Assembly: GCA_014730055.1 (NCBI GenBank)
Contig: WJIV01000166.1
Coordinates: 1-37,116, forward strand
Direction of reading: 5' to 3'
DNA length: 37,116 nt
Origin: Candidatus Bathyarchaeota archaeon
GTDB lineage: Archaea; Thermoproteota; Bathyarchaeia; TCS64
Below, piece by piece: positions 22,306-30,585 of the stretch. Each line of letters opens with the position of its first letter. The first letter of the stretch is position 1. The notes beneath the pieces are model-generated. The model was given only the letters and a program-made list of their open reading frames with translations. It was not told where the DNA came from and made no database searches. The position numbers were made by a program, and so were the translations under genes.

Positions 22306-24075
22306 TTATTTTCTGTACAAAATTCTCCCAGGCCTTGATCCAGTTCCTTTACCATCGAACACTGTTTCACCGTTCACAATGACGTATTCTATTCCTTCAG
22401 GGTACTTTCTTGGTTCTATCTGAGTACCATTATCATTTATGGTTTTTATGTCAAAGATTGTTATGTCTGCATAAGCACCTTGCTGTAATATACCCCTCTT
22501 TTCGATCCTGAATTTTCTCGATGGTTCACATGTAACCTTTCTTATTGCTTCTTCCAAGGTCAGAGTGCTGGTTTCCCTGACTGCCCTGCGTAGGTAGTGG
22601 GGGAATCCTCCGTAACTGTTCTGATTAGGGTAACTAGGTGGATTGAATCTGCTCTCTCTTTTGTCGTCGACTGCGAAAGTGTCAATTCCTATCATCATAT
22701 TCGGGTGCTTATAGAACTCGAGTTTAACCCAGTCATCATCGCCTTTTCTAACAGCTTTTGTGTGAGGATCTTCAATTAAAATCCTAAATAGGGTTTCCAA
22801 TTCGTCTTTATTCAATTCTTCGGCTATCTCTGAGATAGACTTCTCCAAGTAGTCTTGGTTATCACACACAGCTATAATTCTCTGTTTTGCCCAGTCGGGA
22901 TTAATATTGGGGTTAAAGTAATAGTGCTTTCCTTTATACAGAGCCTCTTTTATCTCCCGCCTAAACTCCTTCATCCTTAAGGCTCTGCCCAACTGTTCAG
23001 CCGATCCAGCTATTCTAAGCCAAGGCTGCAAGGTGTGTATGAGCCAGGGGGTCGTGCTTATCCCTCCTGTTAGGTGATGCGGGATTGTATCGAAGTCAAC
23101 CTCAATTCCCTCCTGTATGGCATCATCTATTATGCTTAACGTTGACTCTATTGCCGCTTTTGTGACATGTTTGTCACTTGGCCTTATATCAAATAATACT
23201 CCGAGGTGGCTGATTTGCACGGGTACTTCTGCCTTACGTCCTATCTCGATTGCTTCTAAGACCCCTTCAGTCTTCTTGGGTGGCCACTCTCCCGGTCTCC
23301 TCGGTTTACGGTGCCCTGTTCTCAGGCAGTGGCTTTGATATATACCTTCATATCTGGCGGCTGCCTTCGCGCATTCCAGTACCTCATCGAAAGTAGCCCA
23401 TATACCCGGATCATAATCCCTCCCTGTAGTGATGCCTCTGCATCCCTCCTCCATCGCCCGTCTTGTATGTTGAACCATTTCTTTGATCTCGGAGTCGGTG
23501 GCCTCTCTCTTGTAGTCAGGACCCATCACAAGGCTCCGAATATCACCATGACCCACCATTGGGACGTAATTGGGGGCTAATCCATTATCCTTAACTCTAT
23601 GGAAGAAATCCCCCATCGTATTCCAGTCTATGTCCCATCCATAGACCTCCCGGTGCCTCTCATTCACCTTATCCCGGGGCTGCAGCCATTCCTTGACGTA
23701 CATGCTGGGGTCTATCTCCTCATAGAGGTCACTGAGAACCCAGGGTAATCCGATGTATTCCCCGAAGGGTCCAGGGCTGTCACCGCATTGACCTCCTACA
23801 AAGGTGGTTATGCCCTGTCTTATGAAGCCGGGGGCATCAGGGTAGTATAGGATGCTCAAATCACCATGATTATGAACATCAATGAAACCCGGGGAGACCA
23901 CCAGTCCTTCCGCTTCAATGATCTTATCCGCACTGCCCGATATTTTCTCACCAGAGATTGATACTATTTTTTCATCACTGATAGCCAGAGATCCCTTATA
24001 TCGCGGATTACCCGTCCCGTCAACCATCAAGCCATTGTTGATTATTATATCATAATATTCAGACATCTTTATCAT
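22306..24075 (-). CDS. N-acyl-D-amino-acid deacylase (amidohydrolase superfamily)
   Basis: A 589-residue metal-dependent hydrolase. The N-terminal small beta domain (IINNGLMVDGTGNPRYKGSL) is followed by the first metal motif GFIDVHNHGD with H68 and H70. The D-aminoacylase-type segments are present: the barrel strand GITTFVGGQCGDSPGPFG, YVPMVGHGDIRSLVMG, REMEEGC-type helix with GITTGRDYDPG, QSHCLRTG, and QISHLGVL. The C-terminal part closes with RKVTCEPSRKFRIEKRG and GAYADITIFD. These enzymes remove acyl groups from D-amino acids; some relatives act on other amides. It is slightly longer than bacterial D-aminoacylase. ATG 24075 or M4 may be the start. It is divergent from the YeiH-type gene. 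Confidence 0.86.
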   Translation of the reverse strand: MIKMSEYYDIIINNGLMVDGTGNPRYKGSLAISDEKIVSISGEKISGSADKIIEAEGLVVSPGFIDVHNHGDLSILYYPDAPGFIRQGITTFVGGQCGDSPGPFGEYIGLPWVLSDLYEEIDPSMYVKEWLQPRDKVNERHREVYGWDIDWNTMGDFFHRVKDNGLAPNYVPMVGHGDIRSLVMGPDYKREATDSEIKEMVQHTRRAMEEGCRGITTGRDYDPGIWATFDEVLECAKAAARYEGIYQSHCLRTGHRKPRRPGEWPPKKTEGVLEAIEIGRKAEVPVQISHLGVLFDIRPSDKHVTKAAIESTLSIIDDAIQEGIEVDFDTIPHHLTGGISTTPWLIHTLQPWLRIAGSAEQLGRALRMKEFRREIKEALYKGKHYYFNPNINPDWAKQRIIAVCDNQDYLEKSISEIAEELNKDELETLFRILIEDPHTKAVRKGDDDWVKLEFYKHPNMMIGIDTFAVDDKRESRFNPPSYPNQNSYGGFPHYLRRAVRETSTLTLEEAIRKVTCEPSRKFRIEKRGILQQGAYADITIFDIKTINDNGTQIEPRKYPEGIEYVIVNGETVFDGKGTGSRPGRILYRK

Positions 24076-24168
24076 TATAATATAGAGCTGGTAGGCTTAA
24101 CATTTAGCATGACTTTTACTAGAAAGTGTATTAATCAAGCTGTGATATATCCAATTAACCTAGGCATG

Positions 24169-24181
24169 GATATATAATAAG
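24169..24181 (+). promoter_or_regulatory. TATA box of the YeiH-type gene
   Basis: GGATATATAATAA is a strong archaeal TATA-type element. Its centre is about 43 bases before the GTG start, with a start of transcription expected near 24200. Confidence 0.5.
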
Positions 24182-24217
24182 CCATTAAAGAGATCAAAGC
24201 ATTAAAGATAATAGAAA

Positions 24218-25516
24218 GTGGATTATTTGGCAAAACGAGAAATTGAATGGGGTTCTCTCTGGAAAAACGAAGACTGGTGGGCTAACTGGCTTGGATTTAT
24301 CTTATTCGCTCTCGCTTATCTCGGTATAATTATCGAGGCCCCCAGACCTTCAAGATGGGCATTCAACCCCCTGATATCAATGAACTCTGAGAAAGTGTTG
24401 CAGGTCTCAATATTGATGATAGGTTTGATGGTATTATTCTCTGTTGGAATATTTTTTATGGGTGGAGAGATCCGAAAATATGCACCAGCTTTCCTGTCGG
24501 TATTCATCCTTGGTTATTTCGCACAGATAATTGCAGGTCAGAGCACCTTCAAGACCTACGGGTTTGAGTATGTCTTTTGGGCCCTCTTACTCGGGATACT
24601 GATACGAAACATAGGTGGCTTACCCGATTGGCTAAGCCATGGCGTAAAAACAGAGTTATACATCAAAACTGGACTTGTACTCTTAGGGGGAGAGATATTA
24701 TTCAATGTCTTGCTTAACCTTGGCATCTACGGTCTCCTTCTAGCATGGGGGGTGACGCCAGTAGTCCTGTACGTCACATATTCCGTTGGATCTAAGAGAT
24801 TTAAGATCGAGAAATCCCTAGCCCTATTAATTGCCTCAGCTACATCAGTCTGTGGGGTCTCAGCAGCTATAGCAATGGCGGCTGCCTCAAAGGCTAAAAA
24901 GGAACACCTGACACTAACAATATCGATGTCTCTTATTTTCACGGTCTTGATGCTGGTGGGAATGCCGCTAATCATTAAGACTGCCGGCTTGAGCGAGTTA
25001 GTAGGAGGGGCATGGATAGGGGGAACGATTGATTCAAGTGGTGCAGTGGTTGCAGCAGGCGAGTTACTAGGAGAAGAGGCAATGGAGGTGGCTGTAGTAA
25101 TCAAGATGATACAGAACATGATGATTGGGATACTGGCTTTTATAGTAGCAGTAGTATGGGTCTTACGGGTTGAGCGAGACCCTGAAGCGCCAAAACCCAG
25201 TATTTTAGATATCTGGTACCGGTTCCCAAAGTTCATAATCGGATTCATCATGTTATCTTTAGTTTCATCGTTCATTATTAGCCCTAGGATGGGGGAAACT
25301 GCTCTATCCGGCATTCTAGAGGTATCCAAAGGTCTCAGAACCTACTTTTTCGGCATGGCTTTTGTCTGTATAGGGCTTGAGACGGGGTTCAAGGAACTTG
25401 GAAAAAACATCGAAGGAAGAAATCCGGTGAAACTATACCTCTTCGGACAAGCCTTGAACCTAATATTAACTTTAATACTAGCATACTTCCTTTTCGGACT
25501 ATTACTACCTAGCTAA
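24218..25516 (+). CDS. YeiH/UPF0324-family membrane transporter
   Basis: A 432-residue polytopic membrane protein with about eleven hydrophobic segments. Family hallmarks are visible: ALLLGILIRNIGG, GLVLLGGEILF, the repeat-like SATSVCGVSAAIAMAAASKAKKEH, and the matched GAWIGGTIDSSGAVVAAGELLGEEAMEVAVVIK. The inverted-repeat-like pattern with re-entrant Gly/Ala/Ser segments is typical of this family, annotated as putative sulfate exporters. The N-terminal 35 residues, with WGSLWKNEDWWANW, extend beyond the core. The start is GTG at 24218. It lies divergent from the D-aminoacylase gene; sulfonate or sulfur-amino-acid breakdown would be one reason for the pairing, but that is inference. Confidence 0.88.
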   Translation: MDYLAKREIEWGSLWKNEDWWANWLGFILFALAYLGIIIEAPRPSRWAFNPLISMNSEKVLQVSILMIGLMVLFSVGIFFMGGEIRKYAPAFLSVFILGYFAQIIAGQSTFKTYGFEYVFWALLLGILIRNIGGLPDWLSHGVKTELYIKTGLVLLGGEILFNVLLNLGIYGLLLAWGVTPVVLYVTYSVGSKRFKIEKSLALLIASATSVCGVSAAIAMAAASKAKKEHLTLTISMSLIFTVLMLVGMPLIIKTAGLSELVGGAWIGGTIDSSGAVVAAGELLGEEAMEVAVVIKMIQNMMIGILAFIVAVVWVLRVERDPEAPKPSILDIWYRFPKFIIGFIMLSLVSSFIISPRMGETALSGILEVSKGLRTYFFGMAFVCIGLETGFKELGKNIEGRNPVKLYLFGQALNLILTLILAYFLFGLLLPS

Positions 25517-25547
25517 AATAATCAACATTTAGAACTAATTTAGATAT

Positions 25548-26006
25548 TTATAGCTCGTTAATTGATATGCTCGTCTCACAAAAGCCACATTTAACGAATC
25601 TCTTCTCCCCTCTATATTCCAGAGGAGACCCACATTTCGGGCATTTTAACTCCTGGATCTTATAGCCTTTGGGTGATTTTCCGACATCGAAACCGAATAA
25701 GAGATCTGAAAAATCATCGGCTATCCGGTCGGATTCATCCGTGGTGCCACGTATGCTTAAGTTTAATCCACCTGAGAATTCCTTTACGTTAATAATTATG
25801 GTATGTGTCTTAGCGAGAAGATAGTAAACAAAGCCACCTATTATCAAAAAAAGGAATAATACTATTAGAAGAGTATAGTCAAGCTCCTTTCCGCCCGTAA
25901 ATACCATCTGATTTTTCCTATTTTCCCTCAAAGAATATCCTTTCTTCGCAAGGTGATCCATTGATATTTTCTCAAACTCCTCTCGTGTAAAGCGTACATA
26001 GACCAT
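25548..26006 (-). CDS. membrane protein with C-terminal zinc ribbon, hypothetical
   Basis: A 152-residue protein. The N-terminal 40 residues are polar (FTREEFEKISMDHLAKKGYS). One hydrophobic helix spans about 44-64. A short beta-rich part follows, and a zinc ribbon closes the chain with C122, C125, C140 and C143. The ATG at 26006 is the only sensible start. I do not recognise the family. It converges on the YeiH-type gene, and a TATA-like ATATATTATG lies upstream on the minus strand near 26050. It is one of four zinc-ribbon-bearing proteins of unknown role in this window. Confidence 0.78.
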   Translation of the reverse strand: MVYVRFTREEFEKISMDHLAKKGYSLRENRKNQMVFTGGKELDYTLLIVLFLFLIIGGFVYYLLAKTHTIIINVKEFSGGLNLSIRGTTDESDRIADDFSDLLFGFDVGKSPKGYKIQELKCPKCGSPLEYRGEKRFVKCGFCETSISINEL

Positions 26007-26152
26007 ATGAAAAGAATAATTCTCCTAGTTATATCTAAATGCATTCATAATATATTGGAGGATGATATGGGTTAGATATTCTCTTGATAATGTTTATGAA
26101 GCTACTTAATTACGAAACGAATGTATTAATATTTAATTTTAATGAAGGTTAG

Positions 26153-27106
26153 TTAATTGTAATAATTTTTTAAGATTTTTTTTGAGAATAGTTTCAGTGA
26201 ATCTACTTCCTCCCCGAAATTAAACCTTAGGATGAAGTGGTCAACGCCAAGTTCTATGTATTTTTCAATGCTATTTTTTACTTGGTCTGGAATCCCTATA
26301 ATATTCGGTGGCTGCCTGCTAAGATATCTTCTGTAAGGTGTGTCTCTGTTCTTTTCCTGCTCTTCAAGTTTATATTTTAGCTTCTTTTTTGTTGATGCCA
26401 TTGTTATCATCAAGCCAGCTGATTTCCTGATTGCATCATAATCAGTTCCCAGTTCTGAACAATGATTTTCGAGTACTTGAAGACGCTCGCGAAATTTTAC
26501 TATTGGAGTGCTCCAAGCGAAGTTCACCGCGTCTGCGTGTTCTGCCGCTACTTCTAGGGTATTGTTACCCATCCCTCCAACCCAAATTGGGATGGATGGA
26601 TCTTGCACTGGTTGAGGGTAACAGATTGCCTCCTTTATTTTGTAGTAGTCTCCCTCGTAACTCGCTTTTTCTTCGGTCCAGAGTTTTTTTGCTATCACAA
26701 TGGCCTCTCTTAGCTGCTTGATTCTGGTAAGTGCACTGGGAAATTCATAACCATAAGCTAAGTATTCCACCTCCTTCCAGCCAGCACCAATTCCATAGTT
26801 AACCCTACCCTTACTAATATGATCAAGGCTAGCTGCAATATTCGCCATCAAAGCTGGATTCCTGTAACTCTGACTTGAAACCATAGGACCTAGTCTGAGT
26901 CTTTTCGTCTCCAGAGCTATCGCGGTTAGAGTAGTCCAGCACTCGAGGCAGTTGATATCGATGGAATCCTGTGTCATGAAAAGGTGGTCAGACACCCATA
27001 TTGATTCGAAGCCGATCTCTTCAGCAGTCTTTGCTATTTCCTTTATCATACCATAGGTGAAACCATACTGTGGTTCGATCTGGATACCAAAATCAATGGA
27101 AGACAT
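26153..27106 (-). CDS. F420- or flavin-dependent luciferase-like (LLM) oxidoreductase
   Basis: A 317-residue TIM-barrel oxidoreductase of the luciferase-like superfamily, the same fold as Mer. Typical segments: FGIQIEPQYGFTYGMIKEIA, SIWVSDHLFM, RLGPMVSSQSYRNPALMAN, GRVNYGIGAGWKEVEYLAYG, and IPIWVGGMGNNTLEVAAEHAD. The motif order matches the archaeal F420-dependent group rather than FMN monooxygenases, but the cofactor is not proven. It lacks the Mer-specific stretches such as LGPGVTNPY, so it is not a second Mer. The start is ATG at 27106; a TATA-like CTATTATATC on the minus strand at 27129-27138 and a palindrome at 27144-27158 precede it. The substrate is unknown. Confidence 0.88.
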   Translation of the reverse strand: MSSIDFGIQIEPQYGFTYGMIKEIAKTAEEIGFESIWVSDHLFMTQDSIDINCLECWTTLTAIALETKRLRLGPMVSSQSYRNPALMANIAASLDHISKGRVNYGIGAGWKEVEYLAYGYEFPSALTRIKQLREAIVIAKKLWTEEKASYEGDYYKIKEAICYPQPVQDPSIPIWVGGMGNNTLEVAAEHADAVNFAWSTPIVKFRERLQVLENHCSELGTDYDAIRKSAGLMITMASTKKKLKYKLEEQEKNRDTPYRRYLSRQPPNIIGIPDQVKNSIEKYIELGVDHFILRFNFGEEVDSLKLFSKKILKNYYN

Positions 27107-27143
27107 GATAATTGAATATACTTTGGAGATATAATAGTATTAG

Positions 27144-27158
27144 ATTAGACAGTCTAAT
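27144..27158. promoter_or_regulatory. perfect palindrome upstream of the LLM oxidoreductase gene
   Basis: ATTAGA-CAG-TCTAAT, two perfect 6-bp arms around three bases, lies directly upstream of the TATA-like element of the 26153-27106 gene. It is also just downstream of the M20 hydrolase stop at 27168. It could be an activator site or part of the M20 transcript end; its AT-rich short stem makes a terminator less likely. Confidence 0.35.
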
Positions 27159-27167
27159 TGAATAATT

Positions 27168-28397
27168 CTAACATGTTTGAGAGAGAGTAAGGATACAGTT
27201 TAGTAATAGGTTAGCTCCATTTTCTATGTCCTTATCTCGGGTCATCTCCTCCGGGCTGTGACTCCTGCCTTCAACGGAGGGGACGAATATCATAGAAGTC
27301 GGATAATTATGACTGAGTAATCCAGCATCGTGACCCGCACCGCTGGGCATCCTAACATTGCTCAATCCCAATTTATTTGCCTCAATTTCTACAAGATCCA
27401 CCATAGATGGATCAAATTGAACCGGTTTGATATTAGCAACCAAGTTAAGTGAGTAGCCTAAACCATACTTATTAGCGATTTTACGGACTAGCTCTTCGAC
27501 CTTTTTCTTGCCTGAATGAAAAACCGTTCCATCATACTGACGAAAATCAATGGTAAATCTTGTTTTTTCAGGTATAACGTTGATAATATCAGGTTCAACA
27601 CCTATTCTCCCCATTGTGGAAACTGAGTTCTCCCCATGGGTCTCTGCCAGATTACGTAGACCGCAGCAGAGCTCAGAGCAGGCGAGTAGAGAATCCTTCC
27701 GATACTGTATTGGTGTTGTACCCGCATGATTAGCCTCCCCAATATACTCACCATTCCACCAAGCAATCCCCTGTACACCTTCCACAACACCAATATCCAG
27801 TCCATTCTCATACAGAAATGGACCTTGTTCCACGTGCAGCTCTATGAATTTCCCAATGTGAACAAAATCTTGTCCTTTATAGTTAATATCTTCGAGTGCC
27901 TCCTTGACGCTGATACCATTATCGTCTCTCCTCGAAAATGCTTCCTCTACTCCAAGAACCGCTGAGAATACAGCGCTACCCATCATATCGGGTTGAAACC
28001 GAGCCCCCTCTTCATTAGTAAAACAAGCTAGAGCTAGTGGATGAATAGTTTGGGTTTCACTCTCATTTAGTATCCGGATCACCTCCAGAGCACTCAGGAC
28101 ACCCAGAGCTCCATCATATATCCCCGCATTCCTTACAGTATCTAAATGAGATCCCGACGCTATTATGGGTAGTTCGGGTTTTTTGCCCGCCCTTATACCA
28201 AAAATATTACCAATAGGATCGATCTTTACCTTGAGACCTTCCTCTATCATCCATTTGACAAGGATGTCCCTAGCTTTTTTATTCTCTTTACTAAGGGATA
28301 ATCGAGTTATTCCATCAGTGTCAGGTCTTTTACCTATTCTTCCCATCCGCTCCAAAGAATCTATTAATCTTGTAGGATCTATTTTGATCTCGCTCAA
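27168..28397 (-). CDS. N-carbamoyl-L-amino acid hydrolase / allantoate amidohydrolase-like M20 enzyme
   Basis: A 409-residue di-metal hydrolase of peptidase family M20. Metal ligands: H84 in GSHLDTV, D95 in YDGALGV, E129-E130 in TNEEGARF, H188 in ELHVEQGP, and the C-terminal His in EGRSHSPEE. The GAGHDAGLLSH stretch and the HAGTTPIQYRKD of the lid domain are hallmarks of the hydantoinase/carbamoylase (HyuC/AmaB/AllC) subfamily rather than of ordinary peptidases. It would release an amino acid from an N-carbamoyl (or ureido) compound. The start is TTG at 28397. It shares strand and region with the LLM oxidoreductase gene, separated from it by 61 bases with a palindrome, so they may be separate units. 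Confidence 0.88.
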   Translation of the reverse strand: MSEIKIDPTRLIDSLERMGRIGKRPDTDGITRLSLSKENKKARDILVKWMIEEGLKVKIDPIGNIFGIRAGKKPELPIIASGSHLDTVRNAGIYDGALGVLSALEVIRILNESETQTIHPLALACFTNEEGARFQPDMMGSAVFSAVLGVEEAFSRRDDNGISVKEALEDINYKGQDFVHIGKFIELHVEQGPFLYENGLDIGVVEGVQGIAWWNGEYIGEANHAGTTPIQYRKDSLLACSELCCGLRNLAETHGENSVSTMGRIGVEPDIINVIPEKTRFTIDFRQYDGTVFHSGKKKVEELVRKIANKYGLGYSLNLVANIKPVQFDPSMVDLVEIEANKLGLSNVRMPSGAGHDAGLLSHNYPTSMIFVPSVEGRSHSPEEMTRDKDIENGANLLLNCILTLSQTC

Positions 28398-28452
28398 ATT
28401 TATGCACTAATCTATAATAAGGAGTATTTTTCCATAAATTTTTGTGCATATC

Positions 28453-28782
28453 TTAAATCGTGTTCAATTTCCTGCCACATTTGTTACATATGTCTCTTAC
28501 CGGAGGTTGCTCTTTTCCACATATTTCGCATCTAATAACCAGTCGACCCCCACAAAAATCGCAGTGCTCCCCAAAGAAAGTACTTCTACCACAGCTAGGG
28601 CATTCAACCTGTAAAGATTGCCCACAGCTACCGCATACCTTAAAGGTTCTCATAATAGGGCTTCTACAAAGTGGACATCTTAACGGTCCTACAGGATTAT
28701 ATTTCCCACATAAGGGGCATAAATGAGAATTTGAGTCCACAGGTTCATCACAGTATCTACATGGCTGTTTGTAAACGAACAA
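28453..28782 (-). CDS. protein made of eight CxxC zinc knuckles
   Basis: A 109-residue protein containing eight CxxC pairs (CRYC, CPLC, CPLC, CGSC, CPSC, CDFC, CEIC, CNKC), enough for four tandem zinc ribbons and almost nothing else. It has no membrane segment. Short Gly/Pro loops follow most pairs (GKYNP, GRSTF, GKEQPP), typical of rubredoxin-like zinc ribbons. The start is TTG at 28782 with SD-like GGTTGAG. The proteins I know of similar make-up are called double zinc ribbon proteins and have no agreed role; nucleic acid or protein binding is likely. It is divergent from the small gene at 28925. Confidence 0.88.
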   Translation of the reverse strand: MFVYKQPCRYCDEPVDSNSHLCPLCGKYNPVGPLRCPLCRSPIMRTFKVCGSCGQSLQVECPSCGRSTFFGEHCDFCGGRLVIRCEICGKEQPPVRDICNKCGRKLNTI

Positions 28783-28924
28783 CGCTCAACCATAATTTGC
28801 TACTTTTCTCTATAAAAGAACTAGGTATTATTAGTAATTGTATAATCTAATTAAACGCAACTATGATAGGAAGATTTGAAAAAACAACAAGGGTTTTAAC
28901 AGTCAACACAATCATAGAAATGAA

Positions 28925-29200
28925 ATGAAAAAAGTAAAAGTTGATTTATCAAAAACTGTAGATGTGGACTGGATGGCTGAAAATGAATATTGGAACACAT
29001 ACGAACTAAAAGATGGTACAACCCTCAAGGTAAAACTAGTACTCAAAGGAGTGAAACGGGTAGAAGGTCAGTACTCACCAGATGGAAACCCAATATATAT
29101 GGTTCAGTCTCAAAATATTGTAAGGGCCACAGAGATTCCGGAGGAGCTTAAGGGGCCTGTCAGAGGTAGCGATCTGGAATACAAATCAAATGTGGCTTAA
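28925..29200 (+). CDS. small conserved-looking hypothetical protein
   Basis: A 91-residue soluble protein. It is strand-rich and highly charged: KKVKVDLSKTVDVDW, YELKDGTTLKVKLVLKGVKRVEG, NPIYMVQSQNIVRATEIPEE. The central part, with DGTTLKVKLVLKGV followed by QYSPDGNPIYMVQS, looks like a small beta barrel. No cysteine or membrane segment is present. I recall similar short proteins annotated as hypothetical in other archaea but can assign no function. The ATG at 28925 is followed by a Lys-rich start. It is divergent from the eight-CxxC protein and followed by the MFS gene 168 bases later. Confidence 0.75.
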   Translation: MKKVKVDLSKTVDVDWMAENEYWNTYELKDGTTLKVKLVLKGVKRVEGQYSPDGNPIYMVQSQNIVRATEIPEELKGPVRGSDLEYKSNVA

Positions 29201-29259
29201 CCCCGCTTTTTTCCAAATCCTATATAAAAAATATTATACTGATGAAAATTATTAGGTTT

Positions 29260-29274
29260 TTAAGCTAAGCTTAA
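29260..29274. promoter_or_regulatory. 15-base perfect palindrome upstream of the second MFS gene
   Basis: TTAAGCT-A-AGCTTAA is perfectly symmetric around one base. It is just upstream of a TATA-like ATTTAATAATA at 29281-29291, about 95 bases before the transporter ATG at 29369. The placement before a TATA box would suit an activator or a metabolite-sensing regulator. Confidence 0.4.
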
Positions 29275-29368
29275 CAAAGGCATTTAATAATAGGACCTAG
29301 TTTTCAGAGAACCCAACCAAGTCCTCAAATTTCATGTTTCGATAGCTCCCCCCAAGTCCTTTATTAGG

Positions 29369-30580
29369 ATGTTAAATCCATTTTTCCAAATGGAGCCCAA
29401 GGAACAGGGAATATTATGGATAAATCGTAATATAAAACTCCTAGTGCTCCAATCAGTCGTGACCCAGTTCTGTTTCGGGATGCTTCTAGTTGTCTGGCAG
29501 CCTTATATGTTAGGTCTGGGTACCACGTTCACGCAATTAGGGACGATTCAGGCCGTTATTACTATATTCACAGGAGTTGGATCCCTAGCCTGGGGTAGAT
29601 TATCCGATCGTTATGGGAGAAAACCGGTTCACATCGCGTCAATGTTGGCAAGGATGATAGGTATTCTGTTCATATACACATCCTCCAATTGGACTGGGTT
29701 TCTAGGATTCGGTATATTTATTGGATTATCGGCAAGCTGGAGCCAGACAAACCCAGTTACTACTACAATTATCTCAGAGTCAGTTAAGGAAGAGAAAATG
29801 AACACAGCGATAAGTCTATATTCATCAGTAGGTACCCTTATCGCTGTAATCGCCTCTCCTCTAGGAGGATATCTAGCCGCGGAGGATAGTCATTACCTCA
29901 TCTTTATTTCGTGTATAGTTGGTGAACTGGTTAACAGCTTGGTTAGCCAGCTTTTCTTAACAGAGACGCTGGATAATGAGGAAGCAAAAGAGAGCGGTTT
30001 TGATCTTAGGAAGTTGTTGATACCCGAAAGAGTTATCCTGCCTTTCTATTTAATGTCAATTCTCACAATGTTCAGTTGGCGGGTCGCTTTCTCAAACCTT
30101 AATGCTATACTTGTAGACTCATATGGTCTGACTACAGTGCAACTTGGTCTTATGTCAAGTGCTTTCAGCATCTCTTGGGGACTTACTCAGACTCCTATCG
30201 GAGTTATTATTGACAGATATCCGAAGAGACAGTTTCTTGTAATAAGCAGGATAGGTTTCCTGGTAATAGTCCTCATATACATTTTCTTCGATTCATTCCA
30301 TTTTTTCCTCTTGGCTCAAATAGTAAATGGGGTTGCCCATTCCTTCGGAATACCCGCATTCACATCAATGATACTGACCAGGGTTGATAAGAGTGAAAGG
30401 GCAACAGTGTTGGCCAAGCTTTCTACGCTACCGCAGATCGTAAGTGTACCCGCCCCGATTATTGGTGGATATTTCTATGAGAGGTACGGTTTCAAGATTC
30501 TCCTTATCAATCGGGTAATATTTCTAGTAATTTCAATACTAGTTATTCTATTCTGGATAAGTTCAGCAGAAGAGAAATAA
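29369..30580 (+). CDS. major facilitator superfamily (MFS) transporter
   Basis: A 403-residue polytopic membrane protein with about twelve helices. Motif A is clear between helices 2 and 3 (RLSDRYGRKPVH), and a related IDRYPKRQ stands in the second half. A central hydrophilic loop (ETLDNEEAKESGFDLRKL) divides the two halves. It has the same length as the transporter at 4379-5590 and similar motif A, but they are clearly different sequences. The substrate is not known. The ATG at 29369 has a weak SD. The gene is preceded by a palindrome at 29260-29274 and converges on the SelA-like gene, whose stop lies only a few bases after its own. Confidence 0.9.
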   Translation: MLNPFFQMEPKEQGILWINRNIKLLVLQSVVTQFCFGMLLVVWQPYMLGLGTTFTQLGTIQAVITIFTGVGSLAWGRLSDRYGRKPVHIASMLARMIGILFIYTSSNWTGFLGFGIFIGLSASWSQTNPVTTTIISESVKEEKMNTAISLYSSVGTLIAVIASPLGGYLAAEDSHYLIFISCIVGELVNSLVSQLFLTETLDNEEAKESGFDLRKLLIPERVILPFYLMSILTMFSWRVAFSNLNAILVDSYGLTTVQLGLMSSAFSISWGLTQTPIGVIIDRYPKRQFLVISRIGFLVIVLIYIFFDSFHFFLLAQIVNGVAHSFGIPAFTSMILTRVDKSERATVLAKLSTLPQIVSVPAPIIGGYFYERYGFKILLINRVIFLVISILVILFWISSAEEK

Positions 30581-30585
30581 TTTTA

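Noticed and set aside
24727..25329. 200-residue minus-strand frame opposite the YeiH-type gene
   Set aside because: It is antisense to the conserved membrane core and lacks an SD or recognisable features.
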